Assembly: GCA_002811645.1 (NCBI GenBank) | Contig: PDIP01000019.1 | Location: forward strand, 252,404-281,721 | Source: Corallochytrium limacisporum | Taxonomy: Eukaryota; Opisthokonta | Length of the DNA: 29,318 nucleotides | Direction of reading: 5' to 3' | Shown here: positions 9,243-20,550 of the stretch, one piece after another | How the letters are laid out: each line of letters opens with the position of its first letter | Numbering within the stretch: the stretch's first letter is position 1 | Notes under the pieces: model-generated | Databases searched by the model: none | The model's input: the letters and a program-made list of their open reading frames with translations, nothing else | What the model was told of the DNA's origin: nothing | Program-made: the position numbers and the translations under genes

Positions 9243-9951
9243 TTACAGCACTGCGGCTAATTGTCTTCGAACCTTGAAATCACTCGGAATGCTCAGAAAT
9301 GTTGGTGGATACTTGATGCCTGTTCAGTGTAGGACATATAGCATAGCTGTATGCATGCGTGTGTAGGCTTTCTACCGCGCTCCAAGGCAGCTATGGAACA
9401 CATCCCCGACCAGAGACTAAGCTATCACGTTCTGGTCGGTGTTGTCATGGTGCGTCTACACTGGTGATATGCATTGGGTGCCGCAATGGTCTCTGTACAA
9501 TGGGGCCTTGCTCTTGCATTGCTCCAAGGAACTTATTCAGTGCTTCCTGTCTATCTGTATACATCAAGAAGACAGTTTGATTCGTACATCATTGAACGAA
9601 ACGGTGCCTTTCAATGACTTTGTCTGCGTGTTATGAAAATGATACGCCAGAACATACAGTCCCTCCCAGGGCAATGCAAGATAACAAACCCCATAGTCTA
9701 CCAATTTCATGTTTATCTGTCGAACTGTGTCTTTGCATCGTTATCTTTTGTTTACTGACTCGCATACCAGCATGCTTTGCCATCACAGGAAGGTGCCAGG
9801 TTCTTCGCTGTGATTGGACCAATAGGATTGATTTTTAGTGTGAACAGTTTCATCGTCCTTGCGTTACGACATAGACAAACTGTGATATCGATCCTTGTCT
9901 GACGACGATGGTTTCCTGTTCTATCCGCGTGAGATATTCCTTTGCTCACCT

Positions 9952-9976
9952 TGATGTCGTATTTAGTACGACATCA
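9952..9976. repeat. Perfect 10-bp inverted repeat with 5-base loop
   Basis: TGATGTCGTA (9952-9961) and its exact complement (9967-9976) flank the loop TTTAG. The layout resembles the inverted repeat at 9220. Confidence 0.85.
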
Positions 9977-10360
9977 GTTACGTCTTGCGTGACATGAGTG
10001 GACAAGGCAAGGTCGTAGTCACCGTGTGGACAGCTATGTTCCTGGATTGATCACTCCCCGCTGCCATCTGCGGCCATCACCGAGCTGGTGAGCTTGCCGG
10101 GGCAGATAGTAAGACTTCTTGCTAGAGATCAGCTGGTGATTCCTTCCCGTCCATGCCGCAACGCAACCAGATGCATTCCTCGCGATGGCTGGGACGGAAC
10201 AGGAACGATGGGGCTCCTTCGCCGTCTTTTTATCAAAGATTTACCCTCCTATGACAACCGCCGAAGATGACCAAATGCAGACAAGGGGCGGACTGGACTC
10301 AACGGAGTTTCTCCGCAGAGTCATCCCTGCCCATTAGCTACCCATAGCCAACCACAAGAT

Positions 10361-10376
10361 CACGTGCGCATGCGCC
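10361..10376. promoter_or_regulatory. E-box overlapping an NRF1-like palindrome
   Basis: CACGTG (10361-10366) overlaps the perfect palindrome GCGCATGCGC (10366-10375), close to the NRF1 consensus known in animals. No recognised gene lies next to it, so its role is unknown. Confidence 0.25.
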
Positions 10377-11661
10377 AGCTCAGTACTATGCATCGACTAC
10401 CAGATATCAGCAAGTAACCACTAGCAGTACATGCATGCAACAGAACATGTCACAATCCTTCCGCTGGCTTTTGTTTGTTTTGACTGAGGGGCGTACAGTA
10501 CAAGTGTGCCGTTACCTTCGTACTTTTCGAATCTCCTGCATCAAACGCCCCCTTCCCCCGTGCTTTTATTGGGGCACATTTGCCTTTTAACTCTTCATTG
10601 TTGGTTTTTCTTTCTTGCTTTCCTTTCGTTTCCTTTTTACGTCGCCTTCGTTTCTTAGAAATTTCTGAACATTCCAGACGGGGCCTACCACCAGCAAGAT
10701 CGAGAGCGGACAAAACAAATTTGGAGAACAAGCAGCAACGGGTACGTTAATGGTTTGTGAAGCAGGATACAGCTGGTGTGGACAACACCCCAGGGAAGGA
10801 AAGTTATTTCAATTCTTGCCACTGGAATCGGAACTCCCCGCTGTTTCAATGGCCGGTGGGGTCAAAGAGCCAATAAGGAAAGCAACAGCGGTGTGGACGC
10901 TGACTTGAGATCTTGCCGTATAGTGTGCTTGCACGTCTCCTCTGAGCACGGGAACTTAGGAAGTGAGATGCCTTGACACGGTCAAACGAGCATTATATAG
11001 CGCCGACAGTGTTGGCGCATCGGTTCACGAAAATTGATTACTTTGTTGTCCGAGTAGGAATTGCATTGTTCTCTGTTCATAGGTGTCATTTTCCCAGCAG
11101 GATCATTCAGCACATCGTGATCAGAGGACAGGAGCAAGTAAGGTGTTGTGAACTCTGTGATACCATGCCTGACCAGCACCATGAGTGTCGGAGATTTATG
11201 AGTGCCATGGATCGTTGCTGTGCTGGGGCAAGCTGCGAGCACCAATAACCGAAATGGGGAATACGGCAAAGCAGCATGCAGGAACATCAATTTGGTATTG
11301 GTATTTCTCGAGTTGACTGCTATAGGCGATGTGATCAGAGAGTGGGGGGAGTGGTGGTGGCAGTGGACCTTGGTACTGACTCTCCCCTGCAAGTACATCC
11401 TCCACCGAGCATTCCAGCTGATGGACTGAAGCTCGTGTCAGGTGTTCGGCTCAGTCACGGTACATGCTTTTCTCCAGTAACGAGAATGCATAGTGATTCG
11501 CGTCCACCCTGAATTGCTTGAGTCTATCTTTCAGTACACACAGTCTCATTTATGTATGTGTGGGCTGATACCCTTCTGCACCCTGAGCTCCTACAGAATT
11601 TGCAGTGTGCTCCCCTCCGCCCGACGGAAGAGATTTTCAAGAAGCAAAGGGGGCCGCCAAC

Positions 11662-11675
11662 TTTTCGCGCCAAAA
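11662..11675. promoter_or_regulatory. E2F-like palindromic site
   Basis: TTTTCGCGCCAAAA contains a full E2F/DP consensus on both strands (TTTCGCGC one way, TTTGGCGCG the other). It is the exact reverse complement of the 14-mer at 12960-12973. No recognised gene starts right beside it. Confidence 0.4.
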
Positions 11676-12834
11676 TTGATCTCCCTTCTTTCACTATGGA
11701 AAGTACCGAATACCGGAACATTCGGTGGGGGACGTAGGGGAGATTGGGACATGTGGCTGAACCTTCCAGCCCTTTGCTTGGGTGTGATGGGCCCCTCGGT
11801 TTGGGCAACATGGGGCTGTCCCATTTTCGGCCGCCGTTGCTGAGGTTGGAATTCGATCGATTGAGGTTTGAGGCAAACCAGTCCTGCTCTACTCCAAATG
11901 AAGTCTTACAGTCACTACTGGACCATGGCGGACTGTCCGGCCAGAACGAATGCGATACTGATCAGATTAGCTTCAGTCTGCGGGCATCCAAAACGGGCGT
12001 AGAACAAATGGCTACAATTAGGTTGTATGCTGGCTGCACAGTAGTGCGTAGGAAGGTGAGGGTGTGCAGAAGCATGTCCACGGAACATCAAATTGATCTC
12101 CAAAAACAAGACTCCCCTCGTGACCACAAGCCTCTTGGAGCACCGTCAGCGTGTGACAATCCTCAGCAGTCACGGACCGGCTGCAGAGTGATTTCAAATA
12201 CATTAACTCTATCAACCGACTGCATTCATGTAGTGATTGTTGTCCAACCATCCCTAGCACACTGTATTGTCCCGCAATTGACAAATTAAGGCCCACTTAC
12301 GGAACATGGACCTGTACGAAACGTTCAAATAAAGTTGAGGTGTCCCATATTCAGCAATTCAGGTGCTCAAATTGACACCAGGTCGCCAACTGCTGCCAAC
12401 CGCACAGATATCCTACAAAACCTGGCCTTGCTGCTTGTTGACTCCTTGGGAATTTGATCGATTTAAAAATGATTGTTTGTTTCCAACATGCTCCTGGCAT
12501 TCGTTGTACTGCGAGCAGACCATCAAAAACTCTACAACTGTGCGCGGGGATTCATCATGGGTCGTAAGGTCCCTATTGATGATAGGTAACCAGTGTCATC
12601 CGCGTATGGGGTGTGTCTGGTTCACACAGCAACCGCATCCGCCGCACCCAGCTGTTACTACACTATGATTAAAAGCTGCATCATCAAACATGAGCAAACA
12701 TTGTCTCATTCAAGGCCACATTCTCCGGAGTCGCAGGATGGCACAAGAGAAAGGGGGGGAGAGGTGTGTACAGATGTTGAATGCTGCGACACCGGAGGCG
12801 TCGGGAAATGGACCGCGTCCCACTGTCGGCTGGC

Positions 12835-12844
12835 TATATATAAA
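12835..12844 (+). promoter_or_regulatory. TATA box with no assigned gene
   Basis: TATATATAAA in a GC-richer context, as in a core promoter. An E2F-like site follows 116 bases later, then a 50-codon ATG frame (13004-13156). The downstream transcript is not identified. Confidence 0.3.
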
Positions 12845-12959
12845 TTATGAAATTATGTAGGAGAAGCAAAACGAAAAACGAAAAATACGCTGAGGTGTAC
12901 TCAGGAGTCTTTTCGCACGATTGTGCTGAACCATCCAACCACGGCTTGCTTAGGGATGG

Positions 12960-12973
12960 TTTTGGCGCGAAAA
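12960..12973. promoter_or_regulatory. E2F-like palindromic site, inverted copy
   Basis: TTTTGGCGCGAAAA is the exact reverse complement of the 14-mer at 11662-11675, 1.3 kb away. Half-sites TTTGGCGC also occur at 17306-17313 and 20451-20458. Confidence 0.4.
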
Positions 12974-14600
12974 TACTCGTTGGAGAACATCAGTACATTC
13001 AGTATGAGATGTGCGCAAATCTTCAGCGTGGATCCCTTCAGGCGTCTGAACAATCAAATGGTGCAAACCGCCCTGCGTCTGCTAGGGGGGTGCAAACGCT
13101 CAGGCGCGGGGCAGCGTGAATTTGCTCCCCGTGTGGACGGGCAATACAGAGCATGAGGCTATCGGAACCATTGCTGTTGTAGAGATATTGATTCAATTGG
13201 GCTATCAGGCAATTGATGCCAATGGCAACATAGTGTCCCATTTCATTCATGCCCACACATTCTGGGCATGGTGAGTCACAAACTGATGTGTGCGACTGGC
13301 TTGGGGTCTTTTGAGTTTGTCGATCCGGAAAGTCAACGCTGCACATACCGCAAAGAATGAAGCCGAACGAATGAGAAACCCTGACTGCGACACGATCTAG
13401 CTGGACTATTGAGTATGAATACCTCCTTGCCCGCCATCGTCATCTTTTGGTTTGAAGCGGTGGACAGGTCTGTCAATAATGCGTTCATTCGCATGCGTGG
13501 AGGGGAGAGGAACAAGGAATGCTCGATGACGAGACTGCTTGTGTATACTAGCAATCCCCGAAATCAACTCTCAGGCCAAAACCATCGAGTTTTCAGTAGT
13601 GAATTCACGGAACGAGCTGCGCCGAAGGCATAAGCAGGCGTAAGGAATTTTGACGAACAGTCACCGACTTCCCAGTCATCCGCAATGTTAGCCCACCGCC
13701 TTTTGCCAGGGACACAGCCAATAAATCAGACATTCAGAGATTAAATCGGTACTTTTCATATAGATATTCACGCCTGTGATTCTTCAGTTTAGGCGGGAGT
13801 CTCGCGCGGAGCGAGCATGTCAATATTTCAGCTCTCTCCCAATTTGGGCGGGACACTCTTCAATTGCTGTTTTGATCGGATGTGAGCACTCGGTCGCATG
13901 CATGCCGGGCAGCGGGATCCAAAGGGTGGAACCCAAAACCGGAAGCCACATCAGTCCAAGGTCTGATGGCACATGTTTTCTAAGACCTATGGTAGCGACT
14001 CTGCAGTGCTCGTTTCCATAGGAGGAATCCTGCATAGTGGGGGCGACAAGCAGATAACGCTCGTCCCACTCACCCCAGCCTGAATTTGCTTCAGTGGGTA
14101 TCGTACACTTAGCACCAACATTGAAGGAAACATTTGACCTTTGACATTTTTCTGAGCGAAATCAGCGAGAGCTTGCTGTTTCAACTTGAAGTAGGTGCCT
14201 TGCAAGCGGCAAACCTCGCAACTCAATATTTCGGTGGCAGTTCCTCAGGCCGTTTCGTCTTCTGTGACGCAAATCCAGCAGGAATTGTTCAGGCTGGAAA
14301 GTGAGACACTGCGGAACCGCGATGATCTGCCACGGCTGCCGCAGTGTGAATGGCGCACCTCCGCCGAGTTTTTTGGGTGAGACGTCCGGCCTCGGGTCCG
14401 GTAGTGAAACTATGCTCCCGGCTGCGAAAGGAAAGTTAGGGTTCCATTGTATTCCTTCCGAGCTAAATATTGAGGCCCCCCAACCAACCCTTAGCAATTC
14501 CCTTGTTTCTCGTTCTGTCCCAGTCTCAGTAAATTGGAACCCCTTTTCATTTTTCTGGGGCCTTATTTTCGGTTTTGAAAATCTTCCACCTTCATTCTAG

Positions 14601-14739
14601 AATGGGGAAAAGGGGGGAAAGAAGGGGAACGGGGAATGGCGGAAGTGGGGGGAGGGGGGAGGCCGGATGGGGGCACGGGGGGAAAAAAGGGGGAGAAAGG
14701 GGATTGAGGGGAAAACGCGGTGGACAAAGGGGAGGAGGG
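14601..14739 (+). repeat. G-rich polypurine tract (possible G-quadruplex)
   Basis: About 140 bases are almost purely purine on the plus strand, with more than a dozen runs of three to six G. Closely spaced G-runs like these can form G-quadruplexes. The tract ends about 300 bases before the CDK inhibitor start. Confidence 0.7.
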
Positions 14740-15045
14740 CCGCTCATAGTTCCTCTTCCAACTTCTGGGGTCTCTTTGGTGTTTGGACAAAAAGGAGGAC
14801 CCATCCCGTAGGCTGCTGTACCCAGCTGCCCGGTTTCATTTACTAGCGCGCCGCAGTCTGGCAGAGGGGGCCAATTTTCAGCCGAGGTAACTCGCCCACC
14901 CGGTTTTGGGGAGAAAAAGAGTTGCCGGGACCCGTTGGGACGAGGACCTTAACGGGGTCACGAAGGGCGCACGGGAGACGACATCCGACACAAACTCTCG
15001 TCTTTCCCCTTCGTCTCGCCTTTGGAAGAGGGAAAGACGTAACCA

Positions 15046-15513
15046 ATGGTATCCACAGGAACGATATTCAAGATATTTAAAGCGCACAACTTTATGGTAA
15101 CAGAAGGTGTAACGAAAGTCTTGAATCAAGCCGTGGCTAAAACTTGTCTTGAAGTTAAGCATCTGTTTGAAGGAGACATTGGCGAAATCAGTATGTCGTC
15201 GCTAACAGGAGGAGCTACAGCACGGAACGCTGTTGGTCCTGTCCGTAGTCTGTCATTCGGCGAGGAACGCAGTCTGGAAGAAGATCGAGTATGGGTTCAG
15301 CAGGCTCTCGCTAGCCACAAGCAAGCGACATGTGAGAAGTGGGGATTTGATTTTGATCGGCAGGAGCCCCTGACGAACTCTCAGTCATCGTGGCAATGGT
15401 CGGATGTGAAGCAACTGAGCCATGACGAGAGCATGTCCGCCAGTATTCCTCAGTCGTTTAATAAGCACGCCTTCGATGTCGGGCGGCGGACAATGGATCC
15501 GCCCACGAAGTAG
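15046..15513 (+). CDS. Cip/Kip-family cyclin-dependent kinase inhibitor (CDI domain protein)
   Basis: A protein of 155 residues with a CDI domain at about 60-121. Seen: R60-N-A-V-G-P-V66 lines up with the cyclin-docking RNLFGPV of p27; a charged linker helix follows (about 70-96); then KWGFDF (98-103), matching p27 KWNFDF, the strand that binds the CDK N-lobe; then PL (108-109) and a Trp pair (W116, W118) before SDV, matching p27 PLEGKYEWQEV. Known: this family binds cyclin-CDK and blocks G1/S kinases in the nucleus. Odd: the docking Leu-Phe is Ala-Val, and there is no Tyr like p27 Y88 that enters the ATP cleft, so it may bind without full inhibition. The W in KWxFDF resembles animal rather than plant KRP proteins. 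The ATG is the first in frame; M17 or a spliced start (CAG at 15056-15058) is possible. AATAAA lies 72 bases after the stop. Confidence 0.8.
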   Translation: MVSTGTIFKIFKAHNFMVTEGVTKVLNQAVAKTCLEVKHLFEGDIGEISMSSLTGGATARNAVGPVRSLSFGEERSLEEDRVWVQQALASHKQATCEKWGFDFDRQEPLTNSQSSWQWSDVKQLSHDESMSASIPQSFNKHAFDVGRRTMDPPTK

Positions 15514-15584
15514 TCGTGGATATCAATAAGTATCAAAAACATGCCATCTATATTTACAACCAGCTGTACCATAGGTTTAAATCT

Positions 15585-15590
15585 AATAAA
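15585..15590 (+). terminator. Poly(A) signal of the CDK inhibitor gene
   Basis: A canonical AATAAA 72 bases after the stop codon, supporting a real transcript. Confidence 0.5.
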
Positions 15591-18500
15591 CGACATCAAT
15601 ACCGTTAAGGAACTCTTGAACATGACTTGTGCTTACTCGAAGTGTTTTCTGGTCTCTAGCTGTGAACATATCTTTTCTTGCCCCTTGAGTTATCTTTCCC
15701 CCCTTTTGACCCGACATCAGGGGCCTCTTTGTTGCCGACCCTCGGGACTTTCGATCCACCTTTCAGTCTGCTGTCTGCTACCGCTGCTGCCATGCTCTAC
15801 ACCATGCTCAGTTTACTCGTTAGATACGGTGTTTACTATGCAGTCATCATGTCTCCATGAAAGCGCAACGATAACATGAACACACATTTGTATACACTTG
15901 ACTCGTGTCTTCACAACGGTTGGTTGGGATGGATCTTACGATATAGAAGAGCGGGGAGTAGCAGGGGACTACGGCTTCCACGTACCTCCCATTCGTAGCC
16001 ATCTGTGTTTTCTTTTTTTTGGTACTGGCTGTATACCTAGGGGCAGCGCAACGCCATTGTAAAGAGACCCCCCCTGCGGCCGCTGAGACAGCAGTGAGAG
16101 CTGCTGACGCATAATCAGACTCGCTCAGAGAAAACGATAGACCGTCTGCGCAGCCGCAGCACACCGTGAACTTTGCAAGCGCACTGCGAAGACCCGCTGC
16201 ACGCAACGCAAGGCAATCTCCACCCAGCCTCCCAATCTTGCCCCGGCAACCCACAATTCCATTTTAATATCAATTTCGGCCAAAATGTATCGCTCGGATC
16301 CCCATCCTTTTCCTTCCTCCCTTGTCGCATGATAGTTTGGAGTTGCTACTGAAGACGGCAGGCGTATCTACAAAGTCGGTTTAAAACCAGTTTTGCACGT
16401 TCTCTAGTTTTTCTTGGGCGGAGAGGAATCCACTGAAACGTCAGTCACACCTCTAATTCACTGTGCCCTCGTTTAAAAACTTTCGGTTCGCGTCCGCTCC
16501 TCGTCTAGCAAGTTTGAGGCCGCTCGGTGTGTGTGTTCAGGAGGCAGCCAACCCCGAATTTACCCAGTGGAGGGAGGAGGTAGGGTGGTTTCGGCCGTTG
16601 CTTTATTGGACCTCGTCGGGAAAAAAAGAGACTCCTAGCGAGAACCAGGGGGTTTCTTTCGAACGCAACCGCCGCACCGGGAAAAGCCGCGCGGTCTCAT
16701 ATTTTCCTGCCTTTCTTTGCTTTCATTTCGTCGATTGAGGAAAATGTCTTCATCCGTTTTACGTCTATTATTGCATTATAGAATCAAATGAAGTTCATCG
16801 GCCTTCGTATATATTGGCGTTCACAGGCGCATCAATACGCGCTCCGTACTTTCTTTGCACGTATTCTAGAAGGTGTGATGTATTTGGTAGAATTCGTTCT
16901 AGTTCCACTTTTGCCCGGTGTTCCCGCTTCGGAACAAGAATTTCTAAAACGCACCGACGCCGGCCCATACATTCCCATAGTGAAATCGATGAAGAATGAC
17001 CTAATTGGACTCCCTTCTGTGGAAGAACGAGCGTATGTGTGTGTACCGTTGTGTGTGTATCACGGAACTGACGGCTAGGTTTCAGAAATGATAACAATTT
17101 TAGAATTCGTTCAAAGTTGGGAGACTCCTTGCCGTTGTTCATACCAAAAGTGAACACGAAACAAATACGCGTTCCCACTAACCATCGATGTTGAAGGGCC
17201 TGCGCGTTGTGATTGCCCGGGTTACGAGATGAAACTAAAAGACCTTGGGAATTGAGAACGCTGAATTGAATGACGGAGGCAGAGGAGAAGAAGATTAGAA
17301 AAAAGTTTGGCGCACACAAAAGACAGGGCTTGCCCTGTCGAGGTTTTTTAGAAATTTGCAGAATAAACCTTGTCACACCAGAGTCCGTTCCCCATAGTGA
17401 TCGGGTCTTATGGGTACACCCCTCATCGTTTGTTTGTCCTGAAGAAGAGGAAGAATATGTAAGTGATATTTAACAGCAGCGTGCGTCCCCTTCCCCCCCT
17501 CCCCCTTACCCCCACCCACACCATTACTTTTCTTTTTGTACATTGTCTGCGATAATGTGAAAACTTTAGAAAATGGGATCGTGGTGTGTCAGCAGGCATG
17601 GTGTGTGTGTGTGTTTACGTAAAGCTAGCGGTTGGTGTGTGAATGCGGTGAAGGCACCGGAGACCCCTCATCAGCATGTTCCCGATCGGCAGCGTGGATA
17701 GAGTCACCGCTTAGTAGTTTGTTTAAGAACTTGTCGTAAGGTTTGCGGTGGCCCACACTTTGTTTTTTATTTTGGTTTTATTCTCCACTCTGCGGGGCCT
17801 ATATTTGTGTTTCGTGATCTGAGCTCAGTGCGCAAGAAGCAAGCCATGAATTTGGCAAGAATTTATTGCACAACGAACTGTTATATATCGATTCATCAGC
17901 GAGCGCCTCAATAAATTGCTGTCACCGGCTGCGGTCCCAACTGTGTCAATAAAACCGCCGAGCAGTGATGCCAAGAACGCGCCTGAGCCTTGGAGAGCCA
18001 TTTGCCTCCGGAGAAAAAGAGAGAGAGAGAGGGGGGGGACCAAGTAGGTTCGCTGTGGGACCACACAGTTCAACCAGTGCCGTCCAAACCAGTTCACTCA
18101 CTAACAACAGGTCTCTGTGACGACGACGAGGCTCACCGCCGTCCGAACACGGCTGGCACGCACGCATGAGTATGCAAGGGAGTTGGAAAAGGAGGGGGGG
18201 GAGACGCCATATCTTTCTATCGTATCGAGAGGCACCAAAAAATCAGCACCGCATAAATTGTCGGTATTGATAGTATGGACGGAGGAGGGGGCAACTGGAA
18301 GAATTCGGAAACGTGCGCGCTCCGGTTGCTAGCGCCTCTTTTGAGAGAGAGAGGGGGAGGGAGTGAGAGACCATTTGTTCTTGTTCAGAAGGTTTGTGGA
18401 GTGAGGTATGAATATTTTGGCACCGTGTGTAACGAACAACACCGACGGAATGAGAAACGTTAGAAGGAGTGACAAGGATGCTAAAGCCAGTGCCGAATGG

Positions 18501-20550
18501 ACGGACTTCCCTCACGTCAGTGTGTGTCGTGCATGTCGTTGAGGGCTAGGGGGGGGGAACAAGGAAGGTGCCTTCCGATAACGAATCCAGACGGGGAGGC
18601 AAGAAGGTCAGCCGGGGATGTATGTGTGGCATCATTCTGTAGTCGTCATGAGCTGCCAGTAGCATAGACTTGGGAGTTTCATATAGTCTCCAACATGAGT
18701 TGGACAGAGCCCCACAAGGGTGGCAAACGGGCCGCTGATTCGCTGCACACAACGATATGTTTGATGTTAGTCTGAATCCCGTTGTCATACTTCCCTCATG
18801 GCTTTTTGTATAGTAGGGAATAAAATGGCCGCCACGGAATTCATTACACGTATCATGGATGTGCATCACGGGGTGAAGTACCAGCGAAGGTGTGCAGTGT
18901 TCACTTACCTGAAGTAGCGCTGGTTGTTGCCAGAAACGTCCACAAAATGATGGGTCCAGACTAGCGCCCGGTCGCACAGGCCGCCGATGATCGGCGTTCT
19001 GATTCGCTGCAGATGCATGCTTAGACGATGCTTTGTGGGAGTTAGGCTCTACTCAGCCTCCGGGTGCCCGCTTCATTTCTATGATCAATTCATCGGGAAA
19101 TACAGACGTCGGAGCAATTGATGCTTCATTGTGTCCCTATTGATGCGTCTTTGTGTTGTTTCATTATTATTGGCATGACCGCATCGGACGTTGTTGGCTG
19201 GATTTTGGCATGTGCCAGAATAGAATAGATCTGCTCCCGGGGGCATTTACACTTGTTGTTTGTGTTCTATGAGAGGGCTCGAAACGCCCTATTCTCACAA
19301 CTAGGTTACCACTCAACTGTTTAATTGATCGTCCGGCTCCGGGAGACGCCCGGAAGGCTTGACTGCGGATGTCCTAATTGATTAAGACATGTTCCATATT
19401 GGAACCTCTCCCTGCGCTGTGCTTATCCAGAGCGCTGCAAGAACAGCGATACATGGCCCGTACCGTACGTAAAACCCTTGCCATTCAGGCAGTACGGATA
19501 AAGTGTGCGACCTCGGAGGCCAAACGCTCACAAGCCCTTCCGAAACTTGCTTCCCCCACACGGTCCGCGTCCAACAACGAAACTGCTATTCTTTCGCTGC
19601 CCGCCCGCTCAATCTTGACGCCAAATCGATCATTGTTGAATCTTCCCGCCAATTTGTTTCGGACGCGCTTGCTTCTTGCCAAACATGGAATCGATATGAT
19701 TGATCACAAATGGAAGGAAAGGTATTTGGGTGCCTTGGGGAAAGGAAATTTGGACCCCGGTTTCCCATGATTTATTGATTAGACCCCGCACAGTGCCTGC
19801 GCCTCGTGGGGTTTAGCTGGGTGTGTGTCCTTCGCAGGACCCCCCCCCCCCGGGGGGGTAGGGAGGCCAGTCAAAAAGGAAGGGGGGGGTGGGGCGAAGA
19901 CAGGTGGCTGCAGAGGGCGCACCATCACACACCTTGTGCGACAAGGCGAGCGTATAGTGTGTGCCTTTGGGTGGGTTCGTCAGGTGGGCACGTTGTGCGC
20001 AGAGTCTGTCGAGGCGGGAGCGGAAACACGAAAGATGGCATATGAGAATGTGTGATCGTTCACACCATGTGCTATTTGAATGCACGATGACTATCGAAGC
20101 GGCGCACTGTTGACATGTATAATCATTAGTGAACAACGCAAAAGTATCTCGTGGAACAAAGTTCTTTTGTCTGCTTTAAACCATAGTGGCAACGGCGTTC
20201 CATCCACGTAGACCCTAAACCGGCCGGTCGCTATGTCGTGAGACGAAGAAAATATGCCTTCCTTTCGACACGTATGGTTCGGTATATTATGCCCTCGATC
20301 TCTCTCTTTTTTATCTACCATGCTCCACATGTAATACTATACTAGCTCTCATTTCTTTGCCGCACCTCGCCAATTTCCTCTGTTTGCTCTTGAATGGATT
20401 GCACGTACTGGTGAAAATTTCTTTGTTCTGAGGGATATCTAGTTGGTTAATTTGGCGCACTACCTGCGACACAACTTGTATTAATCGAAATGAATTCTAC
20501 GGGATACATTCGCAAAGCATGGTACGGTTGGGTGTGTTTGTTTGCTCAGC
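15591..20550. other. Gene-poor intergenic region between CDK inhibitor and aldehyde dehydrogenase
   Basis: No recognisable gene in about 5 kb. It contains GT- and GA-rich stretches (near 17600 and 18010-18030), a pyrimidine-rich patch at 17485-17520, TTTGGCGC half-sites (17306, 20451), a 13-base direct repeat (18735-18747 and 18999-19011), a near-perfect palindrome (18982-18996), an ATGCATGC octamer (19013) and a C12-G7 inverted repeat (19840-19858). The longest open frame (16795-17376, minus) starts with GTG and has no known domain. Confidence 0.45.
19840..19858. repeat. C12-G7 homopolymer inverted repeat
   Basis: Twelve C followed directly by seven G, almost the same as 377-394 although the flanks differ. 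Confidence 0.85.

Larger units (their letters stand above)
8637..11661. other. Gene-poor intergenic region downstream of ABCF3
   Basis: No recognisable gene. Open frames are short, overlap on all frames and have no family signature. Two perfect stem-loops (9220-9242 and 9952-9976), two ATGCATGC octamers (9351 and 10431) and an E-box/GCGCATGCGC palindrome (10361-10375) stand out. No canonical AATAAA was seen close behind ABCF3. Checks for tRNA B-box motifs found none with a matching T-stem. Confidence 0.5.
11676..15045. other. Gene-poor intergenic region upstream of the CDK inhibitor
   Basis: No recognisable coding region. It holds a TATA box (12835), a second E2F-like palindrome (12960), AATAAA motifs at 12328 and 13720 that could mark unseen transcripts, an ATGCATGC octamer (13898), and a G-rich purine tract (14601-14739). 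A 50-codon ATG frame at 13004-13156, 30 bases after the second E2F-like site, is possible but has no known relative. A CCAAT box at 14870-14874 lies 170 bases before the CDK inhibitor. Confidence 0.45.

Noticed and set aside
11744-12289. A 181-codon plus-strand open frame after the first E2F-like site
   Set aside because: It starts with TTG and shows no family signature; no eukaryotic start supports it.
14110-14380. Open frames on both strands that look somewhat protein-like
   Set aside because: All are under about 65 codons, mutually overlapping, and none has a known motif or clear splice sites.
16795-17376. A 193-codon minus-strand open frame
   Set aside because: It has a GTG start, no recognisable domain and low-complexity patches; a frame this long is possible by chance in 29 kb.
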